Shown: positions 27,513-37,735, counted from the stretch's first letter. The stretch: 64,000 nt of DNA from Hyphomicrobiales bacterium (GCA_900468065.1 UBTA01000008.1:87399-151398); one strand, 5' to 3'. Numbers and translations are program-made. The notes: generated by a model from the sequence alone, not told the origin.

Positions 27513-28055
27513 ATGATTATTGGCAGAAAAGTGCCGTCCGTTACCTTCCGCACGCGCGTTCGCGACGAAGCCGTTGGCGGTGCCAATCCGTTCCGTTGGC
27601 AGGATGTTTCATCCGCTGATTATTTCGGTGGCAAGCGCGTCATCCTGTTCTCGCTGCCGGGCGCATTCACGCCGACCTGCTCGACATTCCAGCTTCCCGA
27701 CTTCGAAAAGCTGGCCGCCGATTTCCGGGGCGAGGGCATCGATGCAATCTATTGCATCTCCGTCAACGATGCTTTCGTCATGAATGCCTGGGGCAAGTCG
27801 CAGAACCTCGAAAACGTCAAGCTGATTCCGGATGGCTCGGGCGAATTCACCCGCAAGATGGGCATGCTCGTTTCCAAGGACAATCTGGGCTTCGGCATGC
27901 GCTCCTGGCGTTATGCCGCTGTCATCAATGATGGCGTCGTCGAGCAGTGGTTCGAGGAAGAAGGCTATTGCGACAATGCCGATAGCGATCCATATGGCGT
28001 TTCCGCACCGCAGAATATCCTCAACGCATTGCAGTCGGAAAAGATCGCAGCCTGA
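27513..28055 (+). CDS. Peroxiredoxin (Prx5-like, thioredoxin fold)
   Basis: A 180-residue peroxiredoxin with peroxidatic Cys56 in LPGAFTPTCSTFQLP and typical IYCISVNDAFVMNAWGK; Cys81 and Cys153 are candidate resolving residues. It reduces peroxides using thiol donors. AAGGAG stands seven bases before the ATG. It lies between the ureC and ureE parts of the urease cluster and is followed by its own terminator, an unusual position for an antioxidant enzyme. Confidence 0.9.
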   Translation: MIIGRKVPSVTFRTRVRDEAVGGANPFRWQDVSSADYFGGKRVILFSLPGAFTPTCSTFQLPDFEKLAADFRGEGIDAIYCISVNDAFVMNAWGKSQNLENVKLIPDGSGEFTRKMGMLVSKDNLGFGMRSWRYAAVINDGVVEQWFEEEGYCDNADSDPYGVSAPQNILNALQSEKIAA

Positions 28056-28079
28056 GCCGAGACACGTTTGATTTCGTGA

Positions 28080-28121
28080 AATCCGGCGCCGGGACTGTTT
28101 GGTCTGGCGCCGGATTTTTTT
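28080..28121 (+). terminator. Terminator between peroxiredoxin and ureE
   Basis: An 11-bp stem AATCCGGCGCC / GGCGCCGGATT with a 15-base loop, ending in a run of seven T residues. It would separate ureD-ureC and the peroxiredoxin from ureEFG unless there is read-through. Confidence 0.85.
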
Positions 28122-28160
28122 GTTGTTACAGTGGCATGAATGAATTTGAAGGCTTGCTGA

Positions 28161-28643
28161 ATGCCCTATCGCTCGACTGAGGTCCTGTCTCCCGGCCCGG
28201 CAGAGAAGACCACGCTTCATACCATTGCGCTCGCCCACGACCAGCGGCACTTGCGCCGCAAATTGCTGCATCTCGACAATGACGATGTGGTGATGCTTGA
28301 CCTGAAGGAAGCCGTCATGCTGGCCGATGGCGATCTCCTGGTGCTGGATACTGGCGACCACGTTCGCATCGCGGCCGTCGCTGAACCGCTCTACGACATC
28401 CGTCCGCGCGATCCGCTCCACCTGATCGAACTCGCCTGGCATCTCGGCAATCGGCATCTCGCCGCTGAAATCCAGCTGGACCGGATCTTGATCCTGCGCG
28501 ATCCGGTGATCAAGGCGATGCTGGAGGGGCTTGGCGCTACGATTGGTGAGGTGACGGAACCGTTCCAGCCGATGCGCGGCGCCTATCATGGCTCCAGCGG
28601 GCATTCGCATGGACATGGCGGTCACCATCACGCCCATGACTGA
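28161..28643 (+). CDS. ureE: Urease accessory protein UreE (nickel chaperone)
   Basis: A 160-residue UreE: N-terminal peptide-binding domain ([20 protein letters not shown]) and C-terminal metal domain ([18 protein letters not shown] with the conserved histidine region), ending in a His-rich tail ([18 protein letters not shown]) that binds Ni2+. It hands nickel to UreG/UreDF. The ureF start overlaps its 3' end. Confidence 0.95.
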   Translation: MPYRSTEVLSPGPAEKTTLHTIALAHDQRHLRRKLLHLDNDDVVMLDLKEAVMLADGDLLVLDTGDHVRIAAVAEPLYDIRPRDPLHLIELAWHLGNRHLAAEIQLDRILILRDPVIKAMLEGLGATIGEVTEPFQPMRGAYHGSSGHSHGHGGHHHAHD

Positions 28644-29307
28644 TCATGCCGGCACCAAGGCGCTGCTGCGGTTGGTGACATGGTTGTCGCCCGCCTTTCC
28701 GGTCGGCGCATTCTCCTATTCCGGCGGGCTCGAACAGGCGGTGCACGATCGCTTGGTGACCGATGCGACGGGGCTTGCCCGATGGTTGCAAGCGTTGATC
28801 CAGCACGGTGCGAGCTGGAATGATGCCGTGCTTCTGGCCGAGAGCTATCTTGCCTGTGGTGATGCAGTGAGACTGGCAGCGGTGCGGGAACTGGCAGAAG
28901 CGCTGGCCGGATCGCGCGAGCGTCACATGGAAACGATGCTGCAGGGGGAGGCTTTCCTGACGGCCGCTACCCATTGGCCGCATCCGGGGCTGGAAGTGCT
29001 GACTGGTGCCATTGCCTACCCCGTTGCTGTTGGTGCGGTTGCCGGCGCGCATCGCACCGGGCTGGAGTCGGCGCTTGCGGCTTACCTGCATTCGACCGCG
29101 TCCAATCTCGTGTCAGTGGCAATCCGTTGCGGCGTGACGGGACAGACGCATGGGGTCGGGGTACTTGCCGGGCTGGAGCCAGTGATTGCCGAGACGGCGG
29201 CAAAGGCTTCGCAGAGCACGCTGGATGATCTGGGCTCCGCCACCATCACTGCCGATATTTCGGCGCTCCGCCATGAGACTTTGCATTCGCGGCTCTTCCG
29301 GTCCTGA
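28636..29307 (+). CDS. ureF: Urease accessory protein UreF
   Basis: A 223-residue, mostly helical UreF ([53 protein letters not shown]-like region). It forms the UreDFG complex and gates GTP hydrolysis by UreG. ATG 28636 overlaps ureE by eight bases; in-frame ATGs at 28609 and 28615 inside ureE are alternatives. Confidence 0.92.
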   Translation: MTDHAGTKALLRLVTWLSPAFPVGAFSYSGGLEQAVHDRLVTDATGLARWLQALIQHGASWNDAVLLAESYLACGDAVRLAAVRELAEALAGSRERHMETMLQGEAFLTAATHWPHPGLEVLTGAIAYPVAVGAVAGAHRTGLESALAAYLHSTASNLVSVAIRCGVTGQTHGVGVLAGLEPVIAETAAKASQSTLDDLGSATITADISALRHETLHSRLFRS

Positions 29308-29344
29308 CGGTTTTCGAGCCCGCTTTCTTGAAAGGAATGTTGCG

Positions 29345-29956
29345 ATGAAATCTGCCAATGGTCCCCTTCGCGTCGGCATCGGCGGCCCGGTTGGCTCCGG
29401 CAAGACGGCGCTGACGGACAAGCTCTGCAAGGCGATGCGCGAACACTATTCGATCGCCGTCGTCACCAACGATATCTACACCAAGGAGGATGCCGAGGCG
29501 CTGGTGCGGATGCAGGCGCTGTCATCGGACAGGATCGTCGGCGTCGAGACCGGCGGATGTCCGCATACCGCAATCCGCGAGGATGCGACGATCAATCTGC
29601 AGGCCATCGCCGATCTCAACCGCCGCATTCCCGATCTCGACGTCATCTTCATCGAATCCGGTGGTGACAATCTGGCGGCGACGTTTTCGCCCGATCTGGC
29701 CGACATCACCATCTATGTGATCTCGGTTTGCCAGGGCGAGGAGATCCCGCGCAAGGGTGGGCCCGGGATCACGCGGTCAGACCTTCTGGTGATCAACAAG
29801 AAGGACCTGGCACCCTATGTCGGCGCCGATCTCGACGTCATGGAGCGCGATGCCAACCGCATGCGCGCCGATCGGCCGTTCGTGTTTTCCGACATGAAGC
29901 GCGGCGATGGTATCGAGACGATCGTCGATTTTCTGCGGATCGAGGGCGGGCTGTAA
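29345..29956 (+). CDS. ureG: Urease accessory GTPase UreG
   Basis: A 203-residue SIMIBI GTPase: P-loop GGPVGSGKT at residues 13-21, [17 protein letters not shown], the nickel-site region [14 protein letters not shown] (Cys-Pro-His) and [14 protein letters not shown] for guanine binding. It drives nickel insertion into urease. AAAGGA precedes ATG 29345. A terminator follows. Confidence 0.97.
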   Translation: MKSANGPLRVGIGGPVGSGKTALTDKLCKAMREHYSIAVVTNDIYTKEDAEALVRMQALSSDRIVGVETGGCPHTAIREDATINLQAIADLNRRIPDLDVIFIESGGDNLAATFSPDLADITIYVISVCQGEEIPRKGGPGITRSDLLVINKKDLAPYVGADLDVMERDANRMRADRPFVFSDMKRGDGIETIVDFLRIEGGL

Positions 29957-29978
29957 AGTTCTCAATATTCCAGAACGT

Positions 29979-30016
29979 AAAAGCCCGGCCGCATCATCGA
30001 TGCGGCCGGGCTTTTT
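29979..30016. terminator. Bidirectional terminator between ureG and the RND gene
   Basis: A 15-bp stem, AAAAGCCCGGCCGCA / TGCGGCCGGGCTTTT, with a 7-base loop; T-tracts on both strands serve the convergent ureG and efflux transcripts. Confidence 0.9.
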
Positions 30017-30034
30017 CATGGGTTAGGCGAAGAC

Positions 30035-33000
30035 CTATTCGGCGGCGAGCGCCGGATGGTTGATGACGTTGCCGCTACGCTTGGGGGCTTCCAGCTTGTT
30101 CAAGCGTTCCTGCAATTCGTTGATCGTCTTACTCTGATCGGTGACGATATCGGTGAGTGCCGCGTTCTCCAGCACTTCCGTCTCTTCATCCTTCTTACCG
30201 ACGAAACGGCCGAAGATCTTGCCGAGCAGGCGCGACAGGTCATCCATGATCAGGAAGAAGGCCGGCACGACGACGAGCGAGATCACCGTCGAGACGATAA
30301 TGCCGCCGATCACGGCGATGGCCATTGGCGCACGGAACGAGCCGCCTTCGCCAACACCCAGCGCCGAGGGCAGCATGCCCGCCGACATGGCGATCGACGT
30401 CATGATAATCGGCCGCGCGCGCTTGCGTCCGGCCTCGATCATCGCTTCCGTCCGCTCCATGCCGCGGTGCATCATCTCGATTGCGAAATCCACCAGCAGA
30501 ATGGCGTTTTTCGTGACGATACCCATCAGCATCAGGATGCCGATCAGCACCGGCATCGACATGGCGTTCTGCGTCAGGATCAGGCCGATCGCCACGCCGC
30601 CAATGGCCAGCGGCAGCGAGAACAGGATCGTGAACGGCTGGATGATGTTCTTGAACAGGAGGATCAGCACCACCAGCACCAGCATCAGACCGAGCAGCAT
30701 GGCATTGCCGAAGCCTGCTTCCATTTCCGCCTGAACTTCCGCGTCGCCGCTTTCGAGGAACTCGACGCCGGCTGGCAGCTTGGTTTCCTTGGCAATCTCC
30801 TTGAAACGGTCCGAGGCCGTGTTGAGGGCCACGCCGATCGGCAGGTCCGCGCCCATGGTGACGACGCGGTTGCGGTCGTAACGCTTGATCGAGCTTGGGC
30901 CTTCCGAATAGTTGATATCGGCCACGGTTGAGATCGGCACCAGCGCACCGGCAGCCGTCTGGACTTTCAGATTGCGGATGGCGGCGAGGTCTGTGCGGAA
31001 ATTCGTATCCACCTGGACACGGATCGGGATCTGCCTGTCGTCGAGCGAGATTTTCGTCAGCGCCGCATCGATATCGCCGATCGTAGCGACGCGAACGACG
31101 TCGGCGATCTGCGCGGTCATGATGCCGAGACGCGACATCTGGTCGGCACGCGGACGGATCTGCAGTTCAGGCCGTGGCAAGGCGCCATCGGGGCTGACAT
31201 TGGCGAGCAGCGGCTCGTTGCGCAGATTGGCTTCCAGCATGGCAACGGCGGTGTTGAGGGCAGCGTCACTCTTAGAAAGAAGATTGAACGACAGGTCCCG
31301 TTCGCCACGGTCGTTGAGCTTCAGGATGCGGACATCCGGAATGGAGCGAACGGCGGCATAGACCTGTTTTTCGATTTCAGCCTGCGGAATGATGCGGCCG
31401 GCCGGCGGTAGTTTCGGCAGATACTGACCGATCACAGGTAGGCGGCCGAAGACGTCATTGACCACCTTGTTGAGCAGCGAATGGTCGAGCTTTTCCAGCA
31501 TGACGGTGATGGTCGCGCGGCGCAGTTCGAGGTCACCCTTCGGCGAGGCGCCGCCAAGAACGAAGATGCCTGCCACGCCGTTAAGATCCTTGATCCGGGC
31601 GTAGATTTCCTCTGTCGTCTTGTCGGTGTCTTCCAGTCGTGCATCCGGCGGCAGTTCGACGGACAGAACGATGCGCGACGCATCCTCAGTCGGCAGGAAG
31701 CTGCCCGGAACGGTCATCAAGAGCATCACCGATCCGATGACAAAACCGATGGCCGCCAGCATCGTGGCGTAACGCATGTACCAGCGCCGGGTCGTCGTGC
31801 TGACCAACCAGGTGTAGCCGCGCATCAGTCGGCCGTCGCTGTCATCGTGATGACCGTCGCCGTCGCTTGATTTCATCAGATAGGCGGCCATAAGCGGTGT
31901 GATCAGCCGCGCGACCATCAGCGAGAAGAACACCGAGACCGCGACCGTCAGGCCGAACTGGATGAAATATTGTCCGGGAATGCCGGGCATGAAGGAGACC
32001 GGCACGAACACGGCGATGATCGTGAAGGTCGTAGCGATCACGGCAAGGCCGATTTCGTCGGCTGCCTCGATCGCGGCCCTGTAAGGCGATTTTCCCATCT
32101 TGATATGCCGGGCAATATTCTCGATCTCGACGATGGCGTCATCAACGAGAATGCCGGTTGCCAGCGTCAATGCAAGGAAGCTCACTAGGTTCAGCGAGAA
32201 GCCGAGCATGTCCATGACCCAGAAGGTCGGAATGGCCGACAGCGGCAGGGCCATGGCCGAGATCAGCGTGGCGCGCCAATTGCGCAGGAACAGCATGACC
32301 ACGGCAACGGCGAGCAGCGCGCCTTCGAGCAGCGTATGGATCGCGGCCTCGTAGTTGCCGTAGGTGTAGTAGACGGAATCATCGACCAGCTCGATCGACA
32401 CATCAGGGTTTTTCGCGCGCAGTTCCGTCAGCGTTTTTCCGACGGTTTCGGCGACCGAGACTTCGCTGGCTCCCTTGGCGCGGAAGACGGCGAAGGTCAC
32501 GACCGGCGTACTGTTGAAGCGCGAGAAAGACTTCGGCTCCTCGTAGGTGTCTGTCACCTTGCCGAGTTCGGAAAGGCGGACGAACCTGCCGTTCGGCATG
32601 GCGATCATGGTGTTGGCCAGGCCTTCGACCGAGCGCGCATCGCCGAGTGTGCGGATCGCCTGCTCGCTGCCGCCGACCTGACCACGGCCAGAGCCGAGGT
32701 CGGTGTTCATCTTGCGCAGCTGGTTATTCACGTCCGAGGCGGTGATGCCGTAGGAATTCAGGCGGGCATCGTTGAGTTCGACGCGAACTTCGCGGTCCGC
32801 CCCGCCGTATCGGTCGATCCGGCCGATGCCGGACTTGCCTTGAAGTGCGCGCTTGACCGTATCATCGACGAACCAGGAGATTTCCTCGAGCGTCATGCCC
32901 GGCGAGGAGACGGCAAAGGTCTGGATTGCCTGGCCTTCGACATCGACCTTGGAGACGATCGGCTCTTCCACCGAGGCCGGCAGATCGCCGCGGATGCGGT

Positions 33001-33337
33001 CGATCGCGTCTTTGGTGTCCTGAACGGCCTGATTGGTCGGCACGTCCATCATGAACATCACGGCGGTGTTGGAAACCCCGTCGCTGATGGTCGAGGTTAC
33101 GTGATCGACGCCGGAAATACCGGCAACGGCATCCTCGATTTCCTTGGTGACCTGCGATTCAAGCTCCGCCGGTGCCGCGCCGCTCTGGGCGACGCTGATC
33201 GAGACGATCGGGACGTCGATGTTGGGGAAGCGCGTAATCGGCAGCGTGTTGAAGGATGAATATCCAAGATACATCAACAACACGAAGGCGAGGATCGGCG
33301 CAATCGGATTGCGAATTGCCCAAGCTGAAAAGTTCAT
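30035..33337 (-). CDS. RND-family efflux transporter, inner-membrane permease
   Basis: A 1100-residue AcrB/MexB-like proton antiporter (MNFSAWAIRNPIAPILAFVL, FPNIDVPIVSISVAQSGAAP). Helix 4 carries the paired aspartates in GILVDDAIVEIENI, and two large periplasmic loops flank helices 2 and 8. A C-terminal extension of about 50 residues after the last helix looks coiled-coil (SKTINELQERLNKLEA). It forms a tripartite pump with the adjacent membrane-fusion protein; no outer-membrane channel gene is nearby. The substrate is unknown. Confidence 0.93.
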   Translation of the reverse strand: MNFSAWAIRNPIAPILAFVLLMYLGYSSFNTLPITRFPNIDVPIVSISVAQSGAAPAELESQVTKEIEDAVAGISGVDHVTSTISDGVSNTAVMFMMDVPTNQAVQDTKDAIDRIRGDLPASVEEPIVSKVDVEGQAIQTFAVSSPGMTLEEISWFVDDTVKRALQGKSGIGRIDRYGGADREVRVELNDARLNSYGITASDVNNQLRKMNTDLGSGRGQVGGSEQAIRTLGDARSVEGLANTMIAMPNGRFVRLSELGKVTDTYEEPKSFSRFNSTPVVTFAVFRAKGASEVSVAETVGKTLTELRAKNPDVSIELVDDSVYYTYGNYEAAIHTLLEGALLAVAVVMLFLRNWRATLISAMALPLSAIPTFWVMDMLGFSLNLVSFLALTLATGILVDDAIVEIENIARHIKMGKSPYRAAIEAADEIGLAVIATTFTIIAVFVPVSFMPGIPGQYFIQFGLTVAVSVFFSLMVARLITPLMAAYLMKSSDGDGHHDDSDGRLMRGYTWLVSTTTRRWYMRYATMLAAIGFVIGSVMLLMTVPGSFLPTEDASRIVLSVELPPDARLEDTDKTTEEIYARIKDLNGVAGIFVLGGASPKGDLELRRATITVMLEKLDHSLLNKVVNDVFGRLPVIGQYLPKLPPAGRIIPQAEIEKQVYAAVRSIPDVRILKLNDRGERDLSFNLLSKSDAALNTAVAMLEANLRNEPLLANVSPDGALPRPELQIRPRADQMSRLGIMTAQIADVVRVATIGDIDAALTKISLDDRQIPIRVQVDTNFRTDLAAIRNLKVQTAAGALVPISTVADINYSEGPSSIKRYDRNRVVTMGADLPIGVALNTASDRFKEIAKETKLPAGVEFLESGDAEVQAEMEAGFGNAMLLGLMLVLVVLILLFKNIIQPFTILFSLPLAIGGVAIGLILTQNAMSMPVLIGILMLMGIVTKNAILLVDFAIEMMHRGMERTEAMIEAGRKRARPIIMTSIAMSAGMLPSALGVGEGGSFRAPMAIAVIGGIIVSTVISLVVVPAFFLIMDDLSRLLGKIFGRFVGKKDEETEVLENAALTDIVTDQSKTINELQERLNKLEAPKRSGNVINHPALAAE

Positions 33338-33350
33338 GCCGCTCTTCCCG

Positions 33351-34541
33351 TCAATTGGTCGCCGTGGCGGCGGATGTCACCGGATTGATCTTGTCGCCGT
33401 CGCGCACATAAGCGCCGGCCTTGGCAACCACCTTGTCACCGGGCTTCAGGCCCGTGGTGATCTCGATGAATTCACCATCCTGAATGCCTGTCGTCACCGT
33501 CGTCAGATGAACAACGCCATCCTCGACTCTGCGCACGATTGTCTCTTTGCTTCCAACGGTAACGGCCGTCAGCGGCAAGACGATGGCCTGTTTTTCTTCG
33601 ACGATGATCTGGGCATCGGCATACATGCCGACCCGGGCTTTTTCCGGCTCATTCAGCGAAATATAGACGGCGCCCAGGCGGGTTTGGGCATCGATCATCG
33701 GTGAAATCAGCCGGACCTTGCCGTCGATCCTGGTCTTGCCGTCCGCGACCGTCACCACGGCCTTCTGGCCGATCGCAAGCTTGATGAGGTCGGCCTCGTT
33801 GATGTCAGCCCGCATTTCCAGCGCGCCGTCGCGAATGATGGTGAACAGCGGTTCGCCGGTGCCATTGGCTATGGCCCCGACCTTGGCGGTCTTTGCCGAT
33901 ACGATGCCACTGACCGGCGATTTGACCGAGGTGCGGGCGAGGCGGAGGTCCAGATCCGACATCTGGGCTTCAACAACCTTGATATCGGCCTTAGCGACCG
34001 CGATGAACTGTTCGGCCGAGTTCACCCGGGCAAGGGCAGCGGTTGCTGCGGCCTTTTCCTGATCGCGCTGGGCGGTGGAAATGGAGCCGGCCTCCGACAG
34101 CTTCCTGGACCGTTCGCTGACCCGCACGGCTTCCTCGGCATTGGCCTGCGCCTCGGCGAGTTGTGCCTGATATTGCGCGAGCGAGGCGTTGGCCTTGGCA
34201 AGGCTCGCTGCGTACTGGCTCTTTTGCAGGATCAGCATGTCTTCGTTGAGGATGACCAGCGTGCTGTCGGCTTCCACCCGGTCGCCGACATCGGCGTTCA
34301 GTGTGCGGATCGACAATCCATCAACCTGCGGCGAGACATAGGTCTCTTCCACGGCCTTGATGGCGCCGGTTGCAACGACACGGTCGATGACCGGTTTGTT
34401 CTCCACCTGGGTCACGACGATGGATGGCAATGTCTGCGTGGCTTTCGGCGCGGCGGCCTCCTGCGCGAATGCGGTGCCGGACAGGAATGTCAGCAGCAGG
34501 GCAGTGCAAGTTCCAAACGCAAACGTCTTGTTACGGGCCAT
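33351..34541 (-). CDS. RND efflux periplasmic adaptor (membrane-fusion protein)
   Basis: A 396-residue HlyD/AcrA-type adaptor. A signal peptide (MARNKTFAFGTCTALLLTFL...AFA) is followed by VVATGAIKAVEETYVSPQVD, an alanine-rich coiled-coil hairpin around residues 100-190 and a beta-barrel domain. ATG 34541 is chosen because it begins the signal peptide; upstream codons lack a leader. It ends 13 bases before the pump gene and is the first gene of the pair. Confidence 0.92.
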   Translation of the reverse strand: MARNKTFAFGTCTALLLTFLSGTAFAQEAAAPKATQTLPSIVVTQVENKPVIDRVVATGAIKAVEETYVSPQVDGLSIRTLNADVGDRVEADSTLVILNEDMLILQKSQYAASLAKANASLAQYQAQLAEAQANAEEAVRVSERSRKLSEAGSISTAQRDQEKAAATAALARVNSAEQFIAVAKADIKVVEAQMSDLDLRLARTSVKSPVSGIVSAKTAKVGAIANGTGEPLFTIIRDGALEMRADINEADLIKLAIGQKAVVTVADGKTRIDGKVRLISPMIDAQTRLGAVYISLNEPEKARVGMYADAQIIVEEKQAIVLPLTAVTVGSKETIVRRVEDGVVHLTTVTTGIQDGEFIEITTGLKPGDKVVAKAGAYVRDGDKINPVTSAATATN

Positions 34542-34905
34542 CGGCTCACTTTCTTCGAATTCCAGATAAATCAGTTCGGGGACGCCTAAAACCTTGCAGG
34601 AAAGGCTTGTCGCCGTCATGTGCTGGAAGGGAAGGAAACACCGCGTCGATTGCAATTACATTACGCGTAAATTTTCCCCCGCATCCTCCTCAGAATGCCA
34701 TCGGGCTTTATTTAGTTAGGCCCTTTCGGCTATGCAAGATGACAGAAATAAAGAATGGTGCCTCATTATTTTATTTGTTAGGTGCCATCAATGCAACTTC
34801 TGTTTTATGTCTTTTTGTTGCGCAAACGTATTGTAGAGTGTTGCAAATGAGAAACGCGCGGGACCAGCCCGCGCGTTTCTTCTGTCAAAAGTATTATAAA
34901 AACGC
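34542..34905. other. Intergenic region between adaptor gene and pyrimidine-transporter block
   Basis: 364 A/T-richer bases with no credible gene. It must contain the efflux promoter (minus strand) and, near 34851, the terminator of the transporter block. Short frames here have no ribosome sites. Confidence 0.5.
34851..34879. terminator. Terminator hairpin after the pyrimidine-type ABC operon
   Basis: A perfect 12-bp stem GAAACGCGCGGG / CCCGCGCGTTTC with a 5-base loop, 26 bases downstream of the binding-protein stop on the minus strand. The T-tract is short on both sides. Confidence 0.7.
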
Positions 34906-35898
34906 CTACTTGAGAGCGGCGTCGGTAATCTCATGCGTGAAGGCGCCGACCGGCTCCTTGCTGATGACGGGATCAGAGCCACCCTTCAGCAGCGAAGCAA
35001 CGGTGCGTTTATAGTCGGCGTCATCCAGCGCGCCGTTCGAGCCCGCGGTCAACTTGGCGACTTCGCTCATCATGCGTTTCTGGTGTTCTTCCGTCTGAGC
35101 ACCCGTGGCGTCATTTTCAAGAACGATGCCGGCTGCTTCGTCCGTATGCTCCTCGGCATATTTCCAGCCCTTCATCGAAGCGCGGACGAACTTGACCATC
35201 TTTTCCTTGAAGGCCGGATCCTTGAGCTTGTCTTCAAGCGCGTAGAGGCCGTCTTCCAGCGTTGCGACGCCCTGGTCCTGATACTTGAAGACGACAAGGT
35301 CTTCCGGCTTGATACCGGCGTCGATAACCTGCCAATATTCGTTATAGGTCATGGTGGAGATGCAGGCCGCCTGTTTCTGGATTAGCGGGTCGACGTTGAA
35401 GCCCTGCTTCAGGACCGTAACCCCATCCGGGCCGCCATCGGTCTTGAGGCCAAGCTGGCTCATCCAGGAGAGGAACGGATATTCGTTGCCGAAGAACCAG
35501 ACGCCGAGCGTCTTGCCCTTGAAATCGGCAGGCGAAGTGACACCTGATTCCTTCAGGCAGGTCAGCATCATGCCGGAGGACTTGAACGGCTGGGCGATGT
35601 TGACGAGCGCCACGCCCTTTTCGCGGGTCGCAAGCGCTGAAGGCATCCAATCGACCACCACGTCGGCGCCACCACCGGCGATGACCTGCGGAGGAGCGAT
35701 GTCCGGGCCGCCCGGCTTGATCTCGACATCCAGGCCTTCGGCTTCATAGAAGCCCTTGTCCTTGGCGACGTAATAGCCGGCGAACTGGGCCTGCGTGACC
35801 CATTTCAGCTGCAATACCACCTTGTCGGCGGCCATGGCATGGAATGCGGACAGCGAAAAGGCGCTTGCCAGCAGCAATGATGCAAGTCTCGTCTTCAT
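34906..35898 (-). CDS. ABC transporter substrate-binding protein, NMT1/ThiY-like (predicted pyrimidine binder)
   Basis: A 330-residue periplasmic protein with a signal peptide (MKTRLASLLLASAFSLSAFH). LQLKWVTQAQFAGYYVAKDK and VEIKPGGPDIAPPQVIAGGG place it in the NMT1/THI5-like family, which binds thiamin precursors, riboflavin or pyrimidine-like ligands. AAGGGAAC precedes the ATG. It is the last gene of a minus-strand run that includes dihydropyrimidinase, hence the predicted pyrimidine ligand (inference). Confidence 0.87.
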   Translation of the reverse strand: MKTRLASLLLASAFSLSAFHAMAADKVVLQLKWVTQAQFAGYYVAKDKGFYEAEGLDVEIKPGGPDIAPPQVIAGGGADVVVDWMPSALATREKGVALVNIAQPFKSSGMMLTCLKESGVTSPADFKGKTLGVWFFGNEYPFLSWMSQLGLKTDGGPDGVTVLKQGFNVDPLIQKQAACISTMTYNEYWQVIDAGIKPEDLVVFKYQDQGVATLEDGLYALEDKLKDPAFKEKMVKFVRASMKGWKYAEEHTDEAAGIVLENDATGAQTEEHQKRMMSEVAKLTAGSNGALDDADYKRTVASLLKGGSDPVISKEPVGAFTHEITDAALK

Positions 35899-35979
35899 GT
35901 CAGTTCCCTTTTTGTTGTGCCGGCCCGACGCGGGCCGGCGGCTTTTTTGTTGTGCCTGCCCACCACGGACAGGCATTTC

Positions 35980-36852
35980 TCAGGCCGTCCGTGAATTTCG
36001 CACGGACGGATGCCAGAACGTGACAGCCCGCTCGATCAGCGCCACTATCCCGTAAAAAGCGGAGCCAGCCACCGCCGCGACGGCGATTTCGGCCCAAACC
36101 ATATCGACATTCATGCGCCCCACTTCGGTGGAAATCCGGAACCCCATGCCGACGATCGGGGTGCCGAAGAATTCGGCGACGATGGCACCGATCAGCGCCA
36201 AAGTGGAGTTGATCTTGAGCGCATTGAAAATGAAGGGCCATGCCGCCGGCAGACGCAGTTTGACCAGCGTCTGGAACCAGCTGGCGGCATAGGTATGCAT
36301 GAGGTCGCGTTCCATCGAGCTTGCCGCAGCCAGTCCCGACACCGTGTTCACCAGCATCGGGAAGAAGGTCATGATGACGACGACAGCGACCTTCGACTGC
36401 CAGTCGAAGCCGAACCACATGACCATGATCGGCGCCACGCCGATGACGGGCAGGGCGGAGACGAAATTGCCGAGCGGCAAAAGCCCCTTCTGCAGGAAAG
36501 GCGAGCGGTCGATGGCGATGGCGACGAGGAAGCCGAGACTGCATCCCAGCGCATAGCCGATGATCACGGCCTTGAGGAAGGTCTGCTGGAAATCGGCCCA
36601 CAGTATCGGCACGGAGTTGATCAGCCGCGTCCAGATCATCGACGGCGGCGGCAGGAGGACCGAGGGAACATGGAACCCGCGCACGAGCCCTTCCCACAGA
36701 ACCAGGATGCTGATGCCGAACAGCAGAGGCACGGCCAAGCGAACGGCTCTATTGGCGGCAGGGTTTCTGAGTTTCCGGCGCACCAGCCATTCATTGGTTG
36801 CCCAGGCCGCAAGCCAGAAGGCGATGGCACCGAAGAGCAGACCGTAATTCAT
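35980..36852 (-). CDS. ABC transporter permease (SsuC/ThiX-like)
   Basis: A 290-residue BPD-transporter inner-membrane permease (PPPSMIWTRLINSVPILW, SALPVIGVAPIMVMWFG, TFFPMLVNTVSGLAAASSME) with an N-terminal extra helix. The EAA-type loop is LMHTYAASWFQTLVKLRLP. ATG 36852 overlaps the upstream permease stop (ATGA), showing coupling of the two permeases. Confidence 0.9.
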   Translation of the reverse strand: MNYGLLFGAIAFWLAAWATNEWLVRRKLRNPAANRAVRLAVPLLFGISILVLWEGLVRGFHVPSVLLPPPSMIWTRLINSVPILWADFQQTFLKAVIIGYALGCSLGFLVAIAIDRSPFLQKGLLPLGNFVSALPVIGVAPIMVMWFGFDWQSKVAVVVIMTFFPMLVNTVSGLAAASSMERDLMHTYAASWFQTLVKLRLPAAWPFIFNALKINSTLALIGAIVAEFFGTPIVGMGFRISTEVGRMNVDMVWAEIAVAAVAGSAFYGIVALIERAVTFWHPSVRNSRTA

Positions 36853-37733
36853 GGCTTCATTCCCATGCGCTTGAGGACGGCGGTATGGGCAAAGCCGACG
36901 ATGATCACCAGGGTTGCGGCAAGGGCTGCCGCCATAAAGAGCGCGGACCATATCTGTACGGTCTGGCCATAGTACGAGCCGGCGAGCAGGCGGGCGCCAA
37001 GACCGGACACGGCCCCGGTCGGCAGTTCGCCGACAATGGCGCCGACCAGTGAAATGGCGATGGCGACCTTCAGCGATGCAAAGAGATAGGGCATGGAGGA
37101 GGGCCAGCGCAGCTTCCAGAAGGTCTGCGCCGGGCTGGCATAATAGGTGTGCATCAGGTCGAGCTGGATCTGCTCCGGGCTGCGCAGCCCTTTCACCATG
37201 CCGACGACGATCGGGAAGAAGCTGAGATAGGTCGAGATCAGCGCCTTCGGCAGCAGACCGGAGATGCCGATGGCATTCAGCACGACGATGATCATCGGCG
37301 CGATGGCAAGAATGGGAATGGTCTGGCTGGCGATCACCCAGGGCATCAGCGAGCGGTCCATGGCCCGGTTGTGAACGATGCCGACCGCGAGCAGAATGCC
37401 CAGCACGGTGCCAATACCGAAGCCGAGCAGGGTTGCCGAAAGCGTGATCCAGGCATGGTAGACAAGGCTGCGTTTGGAGGTGATCGGCATCAGGAATGTC
37501 GTGTTCCAGATTTCGGCGATCACCTGATGCGGAGCCGGAAGCACCGGCCGTTGCTGGAACATGGTTTTCGGCAGGATTTCGGAGAAGGTTATTTCGGTTC
37601 CGGCGCGCGCCGCCGTATCACGCTCGAACGGCGCATTGAGGAAGATTACCGCGACGTACCAGATGGCGAGGACACAGAGGAGGATTACCCCCACCGGCAT
37701 AATCCTGTCTTTGAAAAGGCTCGGCTTTTCCAT
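36849..37733 (-). CDS. ABC transporter permease (SsuC/ThiX-like), second subunit
   Basis: A 294-residue permease similar to its downstream neighbour (ASQTIPILAIAPMIIVVLNA, LMHTYYASPAQTFWKLRWP). Two permeases with one ATPase and one binding protein give a heterodimeric channel. ATG 37733 is chosen over TTG 37739; it follows the small membrane-protein gene by two bases. Confidence 0.9.
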   Translation of the reverse strand: MEKPSLFKDRIMPVGVILLCVLAIWYVAVIFLNAPFERDTAARAGTEITFSEILPKTMFQQRPVLPAPHQVIAEIWNTTFLMPITSKRSLVYHAWITLSATLLGFGIGTVLGILLAVGIVHNRAMDRSLMPWVIASQTIPILAIAPMIIVVLNAIGISGLLPKALISTYLSFFPIVVGMVKGLRSPEQIQLDLMHTYYASPAQTFWKLRWPSSMPYLFASLKVAIAISLVGAIVGELPTGAVSGLGARLLAGSYYGQTVQIWSALFMAAALAATLVIIVGFAHTAVLKRMGMKP

Positions 37734-37735
37734 AC

